This document shows positions 36,041-44,727 of a stretch of DNA of 64,000 nt, in pieces (the stretch's first letter is position 1; each line of letters starts with the position of its first letter). Source of the DNA: Shinella yambaruensis (GTDB lineage: Bacteria > Pseudomonadota > Alphaproteobacteria > Rhizobiales > Rhizobiaceae); contig NZ_JALJCK010000004.1 of assembly GCF_022899355.1 (NCBI RefSeq), positions 248,001-312,000 on the forward strand, written 5' to 3'. The notes under the pieces were generated by a model. The model saw only the letters and a program-made list of their open reading frames with translations. It was not told where the DNA came from and did not search any database. A program made the translations under genes and the position numbers.

Positions 36041-36580
36041 ATGATCAAATTTGCTGGTTTCGGCCGGACCCTCGCGGCGACCCTCATCGTTTCGGCAGCG
36101 CTTGCCGGCGCCGCCAAGGCGCAGGACGTCACCGACGAGCAGGTCAAGGCCGCCCGCGCCGCCATCGACGCGATCGGCGCGACGAACGGTTTCGACAATA
36201 TCCTGCCGGGCCTTGCCGTTCGCATCAAGGCGACGCTCGTCCAGGCCTCGCCGAACCACGAGTCGGAAATCAACGCCACCGTCGACGAGCAGGCCCTGGC
36301 GCTCGCGCCGCGCCGCGCCGACCTGGAGCGGGAAGCCGCGACGATCTACGCCAAGACCTTCACCCAGGAAGAGCTGAAGGCGATCGCCGACTTCTACAAC
36401 TCGCCTGTCGGCAAGAAGCTGCTGTCGGACGGCCCGATCGCCACGCGCGAAGTCATGAAGGCCGCCGAGATCTGGGCTGTCGGCGTCGACCGCGACCTGC
36501 GCGCCGAAAGCGCCAAGAAGCTCAACCCGATCCTCGGCGCTGCCGCCGAAGGCGGCGAGGCACAGCAGCCGCAGCAGTGA
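36041..36580 (+). CDS. DUF2059 family periplasmic protein
   Basis: This 179-residue protein has a signal peptide (about residues 1-27, ending AGAAKA) and a helical DUF2059 domain (YAKTFTQEELKAIADFYNSP, then VGKKLLSDGP). The family is widespread, and its role is unknown. It is cotranscribed with rpiA and ends before a strong terminator. Confidence 0.88.
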   Translation: MIKFAGFGRTLAATLIVSAALAGAAKAQDVTDEQVKAARAAIDAIGATNGFDNILPGLAVRIKATLVQASPNHESEINATVDEQALALAPRRADLEREAATIYAKTFTQEELKAIADFYNSPVGKKLLSDGPIATREVMKAAEIWAVGVDRDLRAESAKKLNPILGAAAEGGEAQQPQQ

Positions 36581-36590
36581 TCGAATGACG

Positions 36591-36617
36591 AAAGGGCGGC
36601 GCAAGCCGCCCTCTGTT
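36591..36617 (+). terminator. Rho-independent terminator after rpiA-DUF2059
   Basis: GGGCGGC (36594-36600), loop GCAA, GCCGCCC (36605-36611), preceded by AAA and followed by TCTGTTTT. This is a classic intrinsic terminator 13 bp after the DUF2059 stop. Confidence 0.85.
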
Positions 36618-36642
36618 TTATGACGGACATCGCCCGCCCACT

Positions 36643-36722
36643 ACCGTCATCCTCGGGCTTGACCCGAGGATCCAAGCGGCACCCGCGGCTGTGGATGGTC
36701 GGGTCAAGCCCGACCATGACGG
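36643..36722. repeat. Paired palindromic intergenic repeat (rhizobial REP-like element)
   Basis: Two palindromes stand 24 bp apart: TCCTCGGGCTTGACCCGAGGA (36650-36670) and one centred on GGTCGGGTCAAGCCCGACC (36697-36715). They are bracketed by CGTCAT and ATGACG, making the whole unit nearly symmetric. Elements with the GGGCTTGACCC / GGGTCAAGCCC cores are dispersed in many copies through Rhizobiales genomes and often give spurious reading frames with VGLDPTIH and RVKPEDD. Only one copy was found in this window. Confidence 0.8.
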
Positions 36723-36781
36723 AAGAGAGGTTTGGTGGACTTTGACGGCCGTCCGGCCAGCCTTGCCCGCAGGAGATCACC

Positions 36782-38170
36782 ATGCCGACATTCGACTACG
36801 ACCTCTTCGTCATCGGCGGAGGCTCCGGCGGCGTGCGCAGCGCGCGCCTTGCCGCCAGCATGGGCAAGAAGGTGGGTATCGCCGAGGAATTCCGCTTCGG
36901 CGGCACCTGCGTCATCCGCGGCTGCGTGCCGAAGAAGCTCTATGTCTATGCCTCGCAGTTCCCCGAGCATTTCGAGGATGCCGCCGGCTTCGGCTGGCAG
37001 GTCAGCGAGACGCGCTTCGACTGGCCGGCCCTCGTTGCCGCCAAGGAGAAGGAGATCACCCGCCTGGAGGGCCTTTACCGCAAGGGCCTCGACAATGCCG
37101 GGGCGACGATCCTTGCGACCCGCGCCGTGCTCGTCGGGCCGAACACGGTGCGCCTGACGGCGACGGACGAGCTTGTGACCGCCGAGCGCATCCTGATCGC
37201 GGTCGGCGGCCATCCGACGCCGCATGCCGACCTTCCCGGCCATGAGCTTTGCATCAGTTCAAACGAGGCGTTCGACCTGCCGGAACTGCCGAAATCCATC
37301 CTGATCGCCGGCGGCGGCTATATCGCCGTCGAGTTCGCCAACATCTTCCATGGCCTCGGCGTCGACACCATGCTGATCTACCGCGGCAAGCAGATCCTGT
37401 CGCGGTTCGACCAGGACATGCGCCAGGGCGTGCAGGCGGCGATGGTCGCCAAGGGCATTCGCATCCTTTGCGAGGACATCATCACCAGCGTGAGCGAGGC
37501 CGAGGGCGGCGGGCGCACCGTCACCACCAAGGCGGGCGAGACGCTTGCCGTCGACCAGGTGATGCTGGCGCTCGGCCGGGTGCCGAACACCGGCAGCCTC
37601 GGCCTGGAGGCGGCGGGCGTGGGGATGGACGAGCGGGGGGCGATCCTCGTCGATGCCTATTCCCGTACCAACGTTCCGGGCATCTTCGCGCTCGGCGACG
37701 TCACGGACCGTGTGCAGCTCACCCCCGTCGCGATCCATGAGGCGATGTGCTTCATCGAGACGGAGTTCCGCGGCAACCCGGTTTCGCCGGACCACGACCT
37801 CATCGCCACCGCGGTCTTCTCCCAGCCGGAGATCGGTACCGTCGGCCTCAGCGAGGAGGCGGCGGCAAAAGCCTTCGACGAACTGGAGGTCTACCGCGCC
37901 GAATTCCGCCCGATGAAGGCGACGCTCTCCGGCCGGCAGGAGAAGACGATCATGAAGCTCATCGTCAATGCGGCCGATCGCAAGGTCGTCGGCGCGCATA
38001 TTCTTGGCCACGAGGCCGGCGAGATGGCGCAGCTTCTCGGCATCTCGCTGAAGGCCGGCGTCACCAAGGACGACTTCGACCGCACCATGGCGGTGCACCC
38101 GACGGCGAGCGAGGAGCTGGTGACCATGTACCAGCCGAGCTACCGCATCAGGAACGGACAGCGGGTCTGA
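36782..38170 (+). CDS. gor: Glutathione-disulfide reductase
   Basis: This is a 462-residue FAD-dependent disulfide reductase. The FAD motif is IGGGSGGVRSAR, and the redox pair Cys43/Cys48 is in GGTCVIRGCVPKK. The NADPH-binding region includes IAGGGYIAVEFAN, and the C-terminal catalytic part has VHPTASEE with the active His. It keeps glutathione reduced. It starts with a good AGGAG before ATG 36782, and its end overlaps the convergent LysR gene by 23 bp. Confidence 0.95.
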   Translation: MPTFDYDLFVIGGGSGGVRSARLAASMGKKVGIAEEFRFGGTCVIRGCVPKKLYVYASQFPEHFEDAAGFGWQVSETRFDWPALVAAKEKEITRLEGLYRKGLDNAGATILATRAVLVGPNTVRLTATDELVTAERILIAVGGHPTPHADLPGHELCISSNEAFDLPELPKSILIAGGGYIAVEFANIFHGLGVDTMLIYRGKQILSRFDQDMRQGVQAAMVAKGIRILCEDIITSVSEAEGGGRTVTTKAGETLAVDQVMLALGRVPNTGSLGLEAAGVGMDERGAILVDAYSRTNVPGIFALGDVTDRVQLTPVAIHEAMCFIETEFRGNPVSPDHDLIATAVFSQPEIGTVGLSEEAAAKAFDELEVYRAEFRPMKATLSGRQEKTIMKLIVNAADRKVVGAHILGHEAGEMAQLLGISLKAGVTKDDFDRTMAVHPTASEELVTMYQPSYRIRNGQRV

Positions 38171-39050
38171 CGGACGGCCGCGTCTCGCCGGCCAGCCGGC
38201 CGGCGAAGCGGTCTTCGTGGTGCTTGAAGAGGTTTGCGAGGCGATCGAGGGCGAGCCGCATTTCCGGCCGGTGGCGGTCGTCGTCGTTGACGGCGAGCCA
38301 GAGCGGATGGCTGAGTGCCTCGATCGGCTCGCCCTCGCGCAAGAGCGTCGGCATGGCATCGCCCACGAAAGCCGGCAGCACGCCGCGTCCCGCGCCGCCC
38401 GCGATCAACCGGGCCAGCACGGCAGGCGCGTTCGTCCAGGTGTGGATTTGCGGCTCGTGGTTGCGGAAAACCCATTTCTCCGCATCGGAAACGGCAACTT
38501 CCGTGCCGATCGAGACCCAGGGCAGGCCCGCCTCGAGGGCGAGGTTCGCGGCGCGATAGACCGCATAGGCGACGGTCACCGACTTGCGCACGGCGACATT
38601 GCCGGTCTTCGGCGCGCTGTGGAAGAGGCCGATCATGCCGTGGCGATAGGTCAGGTCCCCACCCGCCGGCAATTGCTTGCAGCAGAGGCGGAAGCTGTCG
38701 GCGGGACCGCGCAGCTCGCTCGTGTTCTCCGCAACGAAGCCCATCAGCCAGATATCGCCGGCAATGGCGACGATGGGCAGCGCGAAGGCGTCGCCGTGCC
38801 AGCGGGTGATGTCGGCGGTCGTGCGGCGGATCGTCTGGACATGCTCGAACAGCACCATGCCGTCCGGGGCGAGTCGGTAGCCCTGCTGGCTGCGGATGAA
38901 GAGCGTGCGGCCCATGGCCCGTTCCAGCGCCAGCATGCGGCGGCCGATCGTCGGCGCGCTGGCGCCCGTGATCGCCGCGGCGCCGGCAAGCCCGCCCTCC
39001 GCCGCGACGTGGAAGAAAAGCTGCAGATCGCTCCAGTCGACTTCCGACAT
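38148..39050 (-). CDS. LysR family transcriptional regulator
   Basis: This is a 300-residue LysR protein. The N-terminal helix-turn-helix covers about 8-60 (LQLFFHVAAEGGLAGAAAIT, then GASAPTIGRRMLALERAMG). The rest is the periplasmic-binding-like effector domain. It is monocistronic, so its targets are unclear; the convergent gor is not an obvious target. The 3' end overlaps gor by 23 bp on the opposite strand. Confidence 0.9.
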   Translation of the reverse strand: MSEVDWSDLQLFFHVAAEGGLAGAAAITGASAPTIGRRMLALERAMGRTLFIRSQQGYRLAPDGMVLFEHVQTIRRTTADITRWHGDAFALPIVAIAGDIWLMGFVAENTSELRGPADSFRLCCKQLPAGGDLTYRHGMIGLFHSAPKTGNVAVRKSVTVAYAVYRAANLALEAGLPWVSIGTEVAVSDAEKWVFRNHEPQIHTWTNAPAVLARLIAGGAGRGVLPAFVGDAMPTLLREGEPIEALSHPLWLAVNDDDRHRPEMRLALDRLANLFKHHEDRFAGRLAGETRPSVRPAVRS

Positions 39051-39196
39051 GCACCGCTCCTGTTGAACGCTTCCTTCTAGCGCAAAAGCCGCCGGCAGGC
39101 ATCGCTCATCGGTGAAATGGGCGTTTCATTTCCGCGTCTACGCTTGCCGGGGGCCGATCGCTATCTCGGGAAGGAGACCGGAAACAGGAGGCCGTC

Positions 39197-39427
39197 ATGA
39201 GCCCGGAATGGATGATCGCCCTCGACAGGGCGGAAAAGACGATGAAGCAGCGCCGGATAGACCCTTTGTCCGATCCGCTGGAAGCGGAAGCCTGGCGCGG
39301 GTTGGAAGCGGTGAGCGCGCTTCTTGCGCGCCTCCTCAACGGGCGCGGCCGGCCGGAGCCGAGGGGCACGCGACAGGCCCTGCCGGACAGGGCAGTTGCC
39401 TTGCGTGCAAGCCCGCGTCGCTTCTAG
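39197..39427 (+). CDS. Small hypothetical protein (76 aa)
   Basis: This 76-residue frame starts MSPEWMIALDRAEKTMKQRR and then SDPLEAEAWRGLEAVSALL, which reads as two amphipathic helices. A strong AACAGGAGG ribosome site precedes the ATG. The arginine- and proline-rich tail is less convincing. No family is recognised. The good ribosome site is the main support. Confidence 0.5.
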   Translation: MSPEWMIALDRAEKTMKQRRIDPLSDPLEAEAWRGLEAVSALLARLLNGRGRPEPRGTRQALPDRAVALRASPRRF

Positions 39428-39438
39428 GCCAGACCTGT

Positions 39439-39478
39439 CGCCCTCCGTGCTCTACAGCCTGTCCCGGAGCGGAGGGCG
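39439..39478 (+). promoter_or_regulatory. Leader hairpin upstream of the class II DAHP synthase gene
   Basis: CGCCCTCCG (39439-39447) and CGGAGGGCG (39470-39478) form a perfect 9-bp stem with a 22-base loop, about 130 bp before the aroG-type start and just after the small gene. No T-run follows, so a role as terminator is weak. A structured leader or mRNA processing element is possible. Confidence 0.35.
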
Positions 39479-39610
39479 GAACCGTTGCAAATGCGCCGCT
39501 GCCGCTGGATCTGCGGCTATGCAAGACCCATCTAACGGTTTATAAGCCCGCATCTTCAACGGACGTGGCGCCCCCCGGTTATCGCGGGCGCATCAGGACA
39601 GGTGAACATC

Positions 39611-40984
39611 ATGGCAGAGAATTGGACCCCGAGTAGCTGGCGGCTGAAGCCCATCCAGCAGGTTCCGGACTATCCCGATCTCGCCGCATTGGCGGCGACC
39701 GAAGAGCGCCTTTCGAAGTTTCCGCCGCTCGTCTTCGCCGGCGAAGCACGGCGCCTGAAGGCCTCGCTTGCGAGCGTGGCGGAGGGCAACGGCTTCCTCC
39801 TTCAGGGCGGCGATTGTGCCGAGAGCTTCGTCGAACACGGCGCCGACACGATCCGTGACTTCTTCCGCGCCTTCCTCCAGATGGCCGTGGTGCTGACCTT
39901 CGGCGCCCAGCAGCCCGTCGTGAAGGTTGGCCGCATTGCCGGCCAGTTCGCCAAGCCCCGCTCCTCGGGCATCGAGAAGCAGGGTGACGTGACGCTGCCG
40001 TCCTACCGCGGCGACATCATCAACGGCATCGAGTTCACCGAAGAGGCCCGCGTGCCGAGCCCGGAACGCCAGATCATGGCCTACCGCCAGTCTGCCGCGA
40101 CGCTGAATCTCCTGCGCGCCTTCGCGATGGGCGGTTATGCCAATCTGGAGAACGTGCACCAGTGGATGCTCGGCTTCGTCAAGGACTCGCCGCAGGCCGA
40201 GCGCTACCGCAAGCTCGCCGACCGGATTTCCGAGACGATGGACTTCATGAAGGCGATCGGCATCAGCGCGGAAAACCATCCGGGCCTGCGCGAGACCGAT
40301 TTCTTCACCAGCCATGAGGCGCTGCTGCTCGGCTACGAGCAGGCGCTGACCCGCGTCGATTCGACCTCGGGCGACTGGTATGCGACGTCCGGCCACATGA
40401 TCTGGATCGGCGACCGCACGCGCCAGCCCGACCATGCGCATATCGAATATTGCCGCGGCATCAAGAATCCGCTCGGCCTCAAGTGCGGCCCGTCGCTGAC
40501 CAGCGACGGCCTCCTGGAGCTGATCGACCTCCTGAACTCGGCGAACGAGGCCGGCCGCCTGACGCTGATCTGCCGCTTCGGCCATGACAAGGTTGCCGAC
40601 AACCTGCCGAAGCTGATCCGCGCCGTCGAGCGGGAAGGCAAGAAGGTGGTGTGGTCCTGCGATCCGATGCACGGAAACACGATCACGCTCAACAACTACA
40701 AGACCCGTCCGTTCGAGCGGATCCTGTCGGAAGTGGAAAGCTTCTTCCAGATCCACCGCGCGGAAGGCACGCATCCGGGCGGCATCCATGTCGAGATGAC
40801 CGGCAACGACGTGACGGAATGCACCGGCGGTGCGCGGGCGCTGTCGGGCGATGACCTCGCCGACCGCTACCATACGCACTGCGATCCGCGCCTCAATGCC
40901 GACCAGGCGCTGGAGCTCGCCTTCCTTCTTGCCGAGCGCATGAAGGGCGGCCGCGATGAAAAGCGCATGGTCGTGAACGGTTGA
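39611..40984 (+). CDS. Class II 3-deoxy-7-phosphoheptulonate synthase (DAHP synthase)
   Basis: This is a 457-residue plant-type (class II) DAHP synthase, the first committed step of aromatic amino acid synthesis from erythrose-4-phosphate and PEP. It starts [20 protein letters not shown], and has [11 protein letters not shown] with the metal-binding Cys, [23 protein letters not shown] and GGIHVEMTG...TECTGG, all conserved in the class. ATG 39611 is chosen over an ATG 9 bp upstream because relatives begin MAENW. A chorismate mutase is encoded 7 kb downstream. An intrinsic terminator follows. Confidence 0.95.
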   Translation: MAENWTPSSWRLKPIQQVPDYPDLAALAATEERLSKFPPLVFAGEARRLKASLASVAEGNGFLLQGGDCAESFVEHGADTIRDFFRAFLQMAVVLTFGAQQPVVKVGRIAGQFAKPRSSGIEKQGDVTLPSYRGDIINGIEFTEEARVPSPERQIMAYRQSAATLNLLRAFAMGGYANLENVHQWMLGFVKDSPQAERYRKLADRISETMDFMKAIGISAENHPGLRETDFFTSHEALLLGYEQALTRVDSTSGDWYATSGHMIWIGDRTRQPDHAHIEYCRGIKNPLGLKCGPSLTSDGLLELIDLLNSANEAGRLTLICRFGHDKVADNLPKLIRAVEREGKKVVWSCDPMHGNTITLNNYKTRPFERILSEVESFFQIHRAEGTHPGGIHVEMTGNDVTECTGGARALSGDDLADRYHTHCDPRLNADQALELAFLLAERMKGGRDEKRMVVNG

Positions 40985-41059
40985 TCTCCATCCGTTCATG
41001 CTTCGGTCCCGTAGATTAGCGGAACTGATGCAAGCATTCAGGAATGTGAAATTGACAGG

Positions 41060-41090
41060 ACCGGGCCGGCTCGCGAAGCTGGCCCGGTTT
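41060..41090 (+). terminator. Terminator after DAHP synthase
   Basis: ACCGGGCCGGCT (41060-41071) pairs with AGCTGGCCCGGT (41077-41088) with one wobble, a 5-base loop, followed by TTCG TTT. It lies 75 bp after the stop and just before the GFA gene. Confidence 0.7.
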
Positions 41091-41106
41091 CGTTTGGGGG
41101 GAATGC

Positions 41107-41502
41107 ATGAGCGAGGAACATACCGGCCATTGTCTTTGCGGGGCGGTGCGCTTTCGCACCAGGGGGCCGCTGCGCGAGGTGATCGCCTGCCATTGCAGCC
41201 AGTGCCGGCGCCAGACCGGGCATTTCTACGCGGCGACCAACGTGCCCGATCACGCACTGACGGTCGAGGGCGGGGAGAATGTCACCTGGTATCGGGCGAG
41301 CGACATGGCGGGACGGGGCTTTTGCCGCACCTGCGGCTCGGCCCTGTTCTGGAAGGGCGACGGGACGAATTATACCTCGATCATGGCCGGTACCTTCGAC
41401 CTGCCGACCGGGCTTGCCATCGGCAAGCACATCTTCTGCGCCGACAAGGGTGACTATTACGAGATCGAGGACGGCTTGCCGCAATATGCGCAGGGCTATT
41501 GA
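41107..41502 (+). CDS. GFA family zinc-dependent protein
   Basis: This is a 131-residue member of the glutathione-dependent formaldehyde-activating (GFA/CENP-V) fold. Zinc-binding cysteines are visible in GHCLCGAVRF, ACHCSQCRR and FCRTCGSALFW. Named after Gfa, most members have no proven role in formaldehyde metabolism, so the function is open. It ends 14 bp before the convergent TadG-like gene. Confidence 0.9.
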   Translation: MSEEHTGHCLCGAVRFRTRGPLREVIACHCSQCRRQTGHFYAATNVPDHALTVEGGENVTWYRASDMAGRGFCRTCGSALFWKGDGTNYTSIMAGTFDLPTGLAIGKHIFCADKGDYYEIEDGLPQYAQGY

Positions 41503-41516
41503 GGCGGCCGATCCCG

Positions 41517-43238
41517 CTATTGCACCAGCGCGGGGCGCTGGCAGCTGACGCCCGTGACGCGGATATCCGCCTCGCCGATCCGCACGCCGGCAAGAAGCAG
41601 CAGGTTGTAGAGCAGTTCGTCGATGGCGGGCGTGACGGCGCCGAGCGTGTTGCCGAGCGCGGACGCGATGCCCGGAATGCCGATCGGCAGGCCGAGCAGC
41701 TTGATGTTGATCTCGGCATCGAGATTGCCGAACAGCGACCGGACGGCGGAGGTCAGTGTGTTCCGCGTGGAGACGGATTTCATTGTTCCGGCGGCGATCT
41801 CCGCCGGCGTGTAGGTGAGGCGGGTCTTCGCAAGATTCTTCGCCTCGACATGCGCGATCGCATCGATGCTCAGGAGGGCCGAATCGACGATGCGGGCTTT
41901 TGTCACCCGCGCATCGTCGGAAAAATCGGAGAGCACGGAGGGATCGACCTTGCCGATGGCGATCTCCGCGACGCCCGGCACCGCGTCGATCGCGACATTG
42001 GCATTGCTGAGCGAGCCGCCGTAGCAGCGGATATCGGTCAGCTTCGCCTCCGCGGCGGCAACCTCGACATAGAGCGGCAGCTTGATGCGCAGGCCCGCGA
42101 GCGCGGCAAGCCCGTCTATGCCCACCTCGACCGACAGCCGCGTCTGCGCGCTGCGCACGGCGCTGCCCGGCGCGCCGAGCCGGTGCGAGGGCGTTTCGAC
42201 GGGCGGCTCGCCGATCGCAAGGTTCACCTTTACCGCGGCAAGGCCCGGCACGACCGCGCCGACATCGAGCGCCACTTGGTTCTTGCCGTTGGCGAGCGCT
42301 GCCGCGGCGGTGATCATCTGCAGGGCGTTGATCGACATCTTCCAGTCGCCGCCGGTGGCAACGGCAAGCCCCTTCTTCGGATCGAGGTTGAGGATGCGCG
42401 AGAGCGGCAGCTTGACCTTGCTGCCGGCCGTCGCCTGCTCGACGAGCCGGAGCGCCGAGCGTACGGGGCCGGAAAGACCCTCGACGGCGCGCATGGAGGC
42501 GAGCAGCTGCGGCATGGTGATGCCGGCATTCAGCACCTCCTCATAGGTCCCCGCAGTGAGGTTGAGGGTCGTCGCGACCGCCTTCAGGAAGGGGTGGATG
42601 GCGATGTCGGCATCGACCAGCGCGCGGTAGTCCATCACGTTGAGGGAGAGGTTCGTGCCGAGCAGCTTGCCGAGCAGCGCGTTCAGGATGCCGTCATTGA
42701 GGCTGGCAAGACGCGTACCGATGGAAAAGGCGGCGGTCTTGGAGCGGGCGGCCGAGCCGGTCGCCGAGAGCATCGGCGATGTGGGTGTGAAGACCGCGGC
42801 GACGAAGAGGTCCGAGGGGCGGGTGAGCGTCACCCGCGCGGCATCCGCATCGGCGCTGGCCGGCTTGAAACGCTCTTCCGGCGCGATGTCCGGATCGGCG
42901 GTGTAGCGTCCGCGCTCGACGAGGGCGGTGGCGGGCGTCGCCCTGGAGTTGAGCGCCGTGATCACGGCGGGGATGGTGGTGCCGTCCTTGCCGGTCACGG
43001 AGACGGGAAGGTTGTTGAGGGCGAAATAGGTGGCCGCGGATTTTTCGGCCTCGGCGACATTGGCGGCGGCGGCGATGGCGGCCAGGTCGGCGGCGGCCTG
43101 CAACTGGCGCTGCTGCACGGTGAGGTAGCCATAGTCGACGCCGAGGGCGAGCGAGAAGATGATGAGCGGCAGGCTGATGGCGGCAAGCGTGCCGATATTG
43201 CCGTCGCGTTCGCAAAAAAGGGTGCGCGGGGTCTTCAT
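41517..43238 (-). CDS. TadG-like pilus assembly protein
   Basis: This is a 573-residue protein. The short N-terminal pilin-like hydrophobic region (DGNIGTLAAISLPLIIFSLA, then LGVDYGYLTVQQRQLQAAAD) marks the TadG N-terminal family. The long extracytoplasmic body contains two cysteine-bearing spots (IRCYGGS and TGVSCQRP). The rest looks like repeats of a beta/alpha unit with no von Willebrand signature that I can see. Such minor pseudopilins act with Flp/Tad pili, but no other tad gene is nearby. It follows TadE by 2 bp on the same strand. Confidence 0.83.
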   Translation of the reverse strand: MKTPRTLFCERDGNIGTLAAISLPLIIFSLALGVDYGYLTVQQRQLQAAADLAAIAAAANVAEAEKSAATYFALNNLPVSVTGKDGTTIPAVITALNSRATPATALVERGRYTADPDIAPEERFKPASADADAARVTLTRPSDLFVAAVFTPTSPMLSATGSAARSKTAAFSIGTRLASLNDGILNALLGKLLGTNLSLNVMDYRALVDADIAIHPFLKAVATTLNLTAGTYEEVLNAGITMPQLLASMRAVEGLSGPVRSALRLVEQATAGSKVKLPLSRILNLDPKKGLAVATGGDWKMSINALQMITAAAALANGKNQVALDVGAVVPGLAAVKVNLAIGEPPVETPSHRLGAPGSAVRSAQTRLSVEVGIDGLAALAGLRIKLPLYVEVAAAEAKLTDIRCYGGSLSNANVAIDAVPGVAEIAIGKVDPSVLSDFSDDARVTKARIVDSALLSIDAIAHVEAKNLAKTRLTYTPAEIAAGTMKSVSTRNTLTSAVRSLFGNLDAEINIKLLGLPIGIPGIASALGNTLGAVTPAIDELLYNLLLLAGVRIGEADIRVTGVSCQRPALVQ

Positions 43239-43240
43239 GG

Positions 43241-43663
43241 TTACAGCCCTCCCACGCGCACGGTAGAATAACGCTCGATCCTCTGGCTCGGCAGCGCGAA
43301 GGTGAAGAGGTTCCAGATCGGCAGGTCGCCGGAATCATAGGTGATCGTGACGGTGAACTGTTCCGGATTGGCCGGGTCGTCGGTGACGACGACCTGCATC
43401 TTCGCACGGTTGAGGAAGACATAGTCGAAATGCGAGGCGTCGAGGTAGCGGTTGACCAGCGTGACGCGCTCGGTCGGGTTGAGGCCGGCGACCGCCGTGC
43501 GGGCGGCATCCGCCGCCACCTGCTGCACCGCATGGGTGACGCTGAGATAGATGCCGTAGGCGATCAGCGTGAAGAGGATGAGGAAGAAGAGGGGGGCGAT
43601 GATCGCGAATTCCAGCGCCGAGGTGCCGGCGCGATCCTTCGACAGGCGGGACAGGGCGTGCAT
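43241..43663 (-). CDS. TadE-like pseudopilin
   Basis: This 140-residue protein has a basic N-terminus, a hydrophobic helix with the pilin-like sequence GTSALEFAIIAPLFFLILFT and a soluble C-terminal part. This is the TadE pattern (ALEFAIIAP). It probably works with the downstream TadG-like protein in a surface pilus. A strong CCTCC-complement ribosome site precedes ATG 43663. It is the first gene of the two-gene operon. Confidence 0.87.
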   Translation of the reverse strand: MHALSRLSKDRAGTSALEFAIIAPLFFLILFTLIAYGIYLSVTHAVQQVAADAARTAVAGLNPTERVTLVNRYLDASHFDYVFLNRAKMQVVVTDDPANPEQFTVTITYDSGDLPIWNLFTFALPSQRIERYSTVRVGGL

Positions 43664-44050
43664 GACATCTCCTCCTTTGGATTGTCCGGCGACAAGGCGG
43701 TTGCATCTTTCAAAAGGAATGCACCTTTATCGTGCGCCCAGAGTCTTAAATTCTCCTATAGATTGATTATTGTGAAAATGTGCAACTGATGATTTGCGCC
43801 TGCGTGTTGTCCCCGGCGGTGGCCGGTGCCGGCCTTTCTGACACAATGCGGACACAATTCAGGGCACGCCGAAAGCGATTTCAGCTGTGTTTTTCCCCCC
43901 TCACACATTCGTGAAACTCTTGAAATCGGCGTTGCAGCTTTCAACGCCACAATTGTAAAGACGGCCTTCTCCCGCTGCAGCTTCCGCGTGCGCCCTTTCC
44001 CTTCCGCGGCGGGAAGGATGAATATCATTGCGATAAATCAATGGTTTGAA

Positions 44051-44070
44051 TCATGAGGCTTTCCTCATGA
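44051..44070. repeat. Perfect hairpin directly before a second one
   Basis: TCATGAGG (44051-44058), loop CTTT, CCTCATGA (44063-44070). The stem is perfect and abuts the next hairpin without a gap. It could protect an RNA end or bind protein. Confidence 0.5.
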
Positions 44071-44094
44071 AAAACCGTCTATATGGACGGTTTT
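44071..44094 (+). terminator. Terminator-like hairpin in gene-poor region
   Basis: AAAACCGTC (44071-44079), loop TATATG, GACGGTTTT (44086-44094). The A-rich start and T-rich end are those of an intrinsic terminator on either strand, yet no recognised gene ends just before it, which hints at a small RNA. Confidence 0.55.
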
Positions 44095-44422
44095 GCCGGT
44101 TTTCGCCGACTTGGTTGTGTGCCGGAGCCGCGCTTTTCATTGTTCAAAAAACGTTGACGGCTGTTTCCAGTTTGAGACCCTTCCATCCCGCAAATTGAGG
44201 GACCATCTTTATTTCGCAAGAGCGGCCAACCGCTCCTGGAAGACCGATAGGAACGATGATGCCGGGCCATGACGAAGACGAGAGACGTGCGGCTGCCGCC
44301 ATGCGGCCATCGCCTGAAAGTCAGCCGGATCGTCCCTGTCGCCATCGGCGGAACGCGATGTCCGCGGCCACGATGGATCCCGAACTGCCGTTTCAAGATG
44401 CATATATGAAAGGAACAAGACA

Positions 44423-44677
44423 ATGACCAAGACCTTGAGCACGACCTTTGCGACCGCCCTTCTCGCCGCCTCCGTTTTCGGCGGCTCCGCAGCCCTCGCC
44501 GGTGGTGACGGCGATTATTATCGCGGTATCGACCGCGACCAGGCCCAGAGCCAGACCATCGACCGTGTCACCACGCAGAGCATCGACAGGAGCGACGCAA
44601 AGTCCACGGTGATCGTGGCGGCTGCCGGCCCTGCCAGGGGCGACTACTACAGGGGCCTCGACAGGAACGACCGCTGA
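44423..44677 (+). CDS. Secreted mini-protein with GDYYRG motifs, copy 1
   Basis: This is an 84-residue precursor with a clear signal peptide (MTKTLSTTFATALLAASVFG, cleavage near LAGG). The mature part is about 57 residues, polar, without cysteine, and carries GDYYRG twice: near its start (DGDYYRGIDRD) and its end (GPARGDYYRGLDRND). An AAAGGAAC site precedes the ATG. The next gene encodes a paralogue with the same layout. I recognise it only as an uncharacterised rhizobial small secreted protein type. The location is probably periplasmic or extracellular. Confidence 0.75.
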   Translation: MTKTLSTTFATALLAASVFGGSAALAGGDGDYYRGIDRDQAQSQTIDRVTTQSIDRSDAKSTVIVAAAGPARGDYYRGLDRNDR

Positions 44678-44727
44678 GCGGCCACATCTGCAAGGCCAAC
44701 TCCCAAGACTGACCAAGGAATGAAACA

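Larger units (their letters stand above)
43664..44422. other. Gene-poor stretch between tadE and the secreted mini-proteins
   Basis: This 759-bp region has visibly lower GC than its surroundings and no convincing protein of more than 60 residues. It contains the tadE promoter region, the two abutting hairpins at 44051-44094 and, close to its right end, a possible 56-residue upstream frame (44256-44426). The longer open frames on either strand look random (rich in rare or basic residues, poor ribosome sites). A small RNA ending at the hairpins is possible. Confidence 0.5.

Noticed and set aside
36394-36783. Reading frame with VGLDPTIH and RVKPEDD across the palindromic repeats
   Set aside because: A known artefact of this class of intergenic repeat in rhizobia.
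44079-44423. 114-codon minus-strand frame in the gene-poor region
   Set aside because: Low-quality composition, no ribosome site, and it runs across the hairpins.
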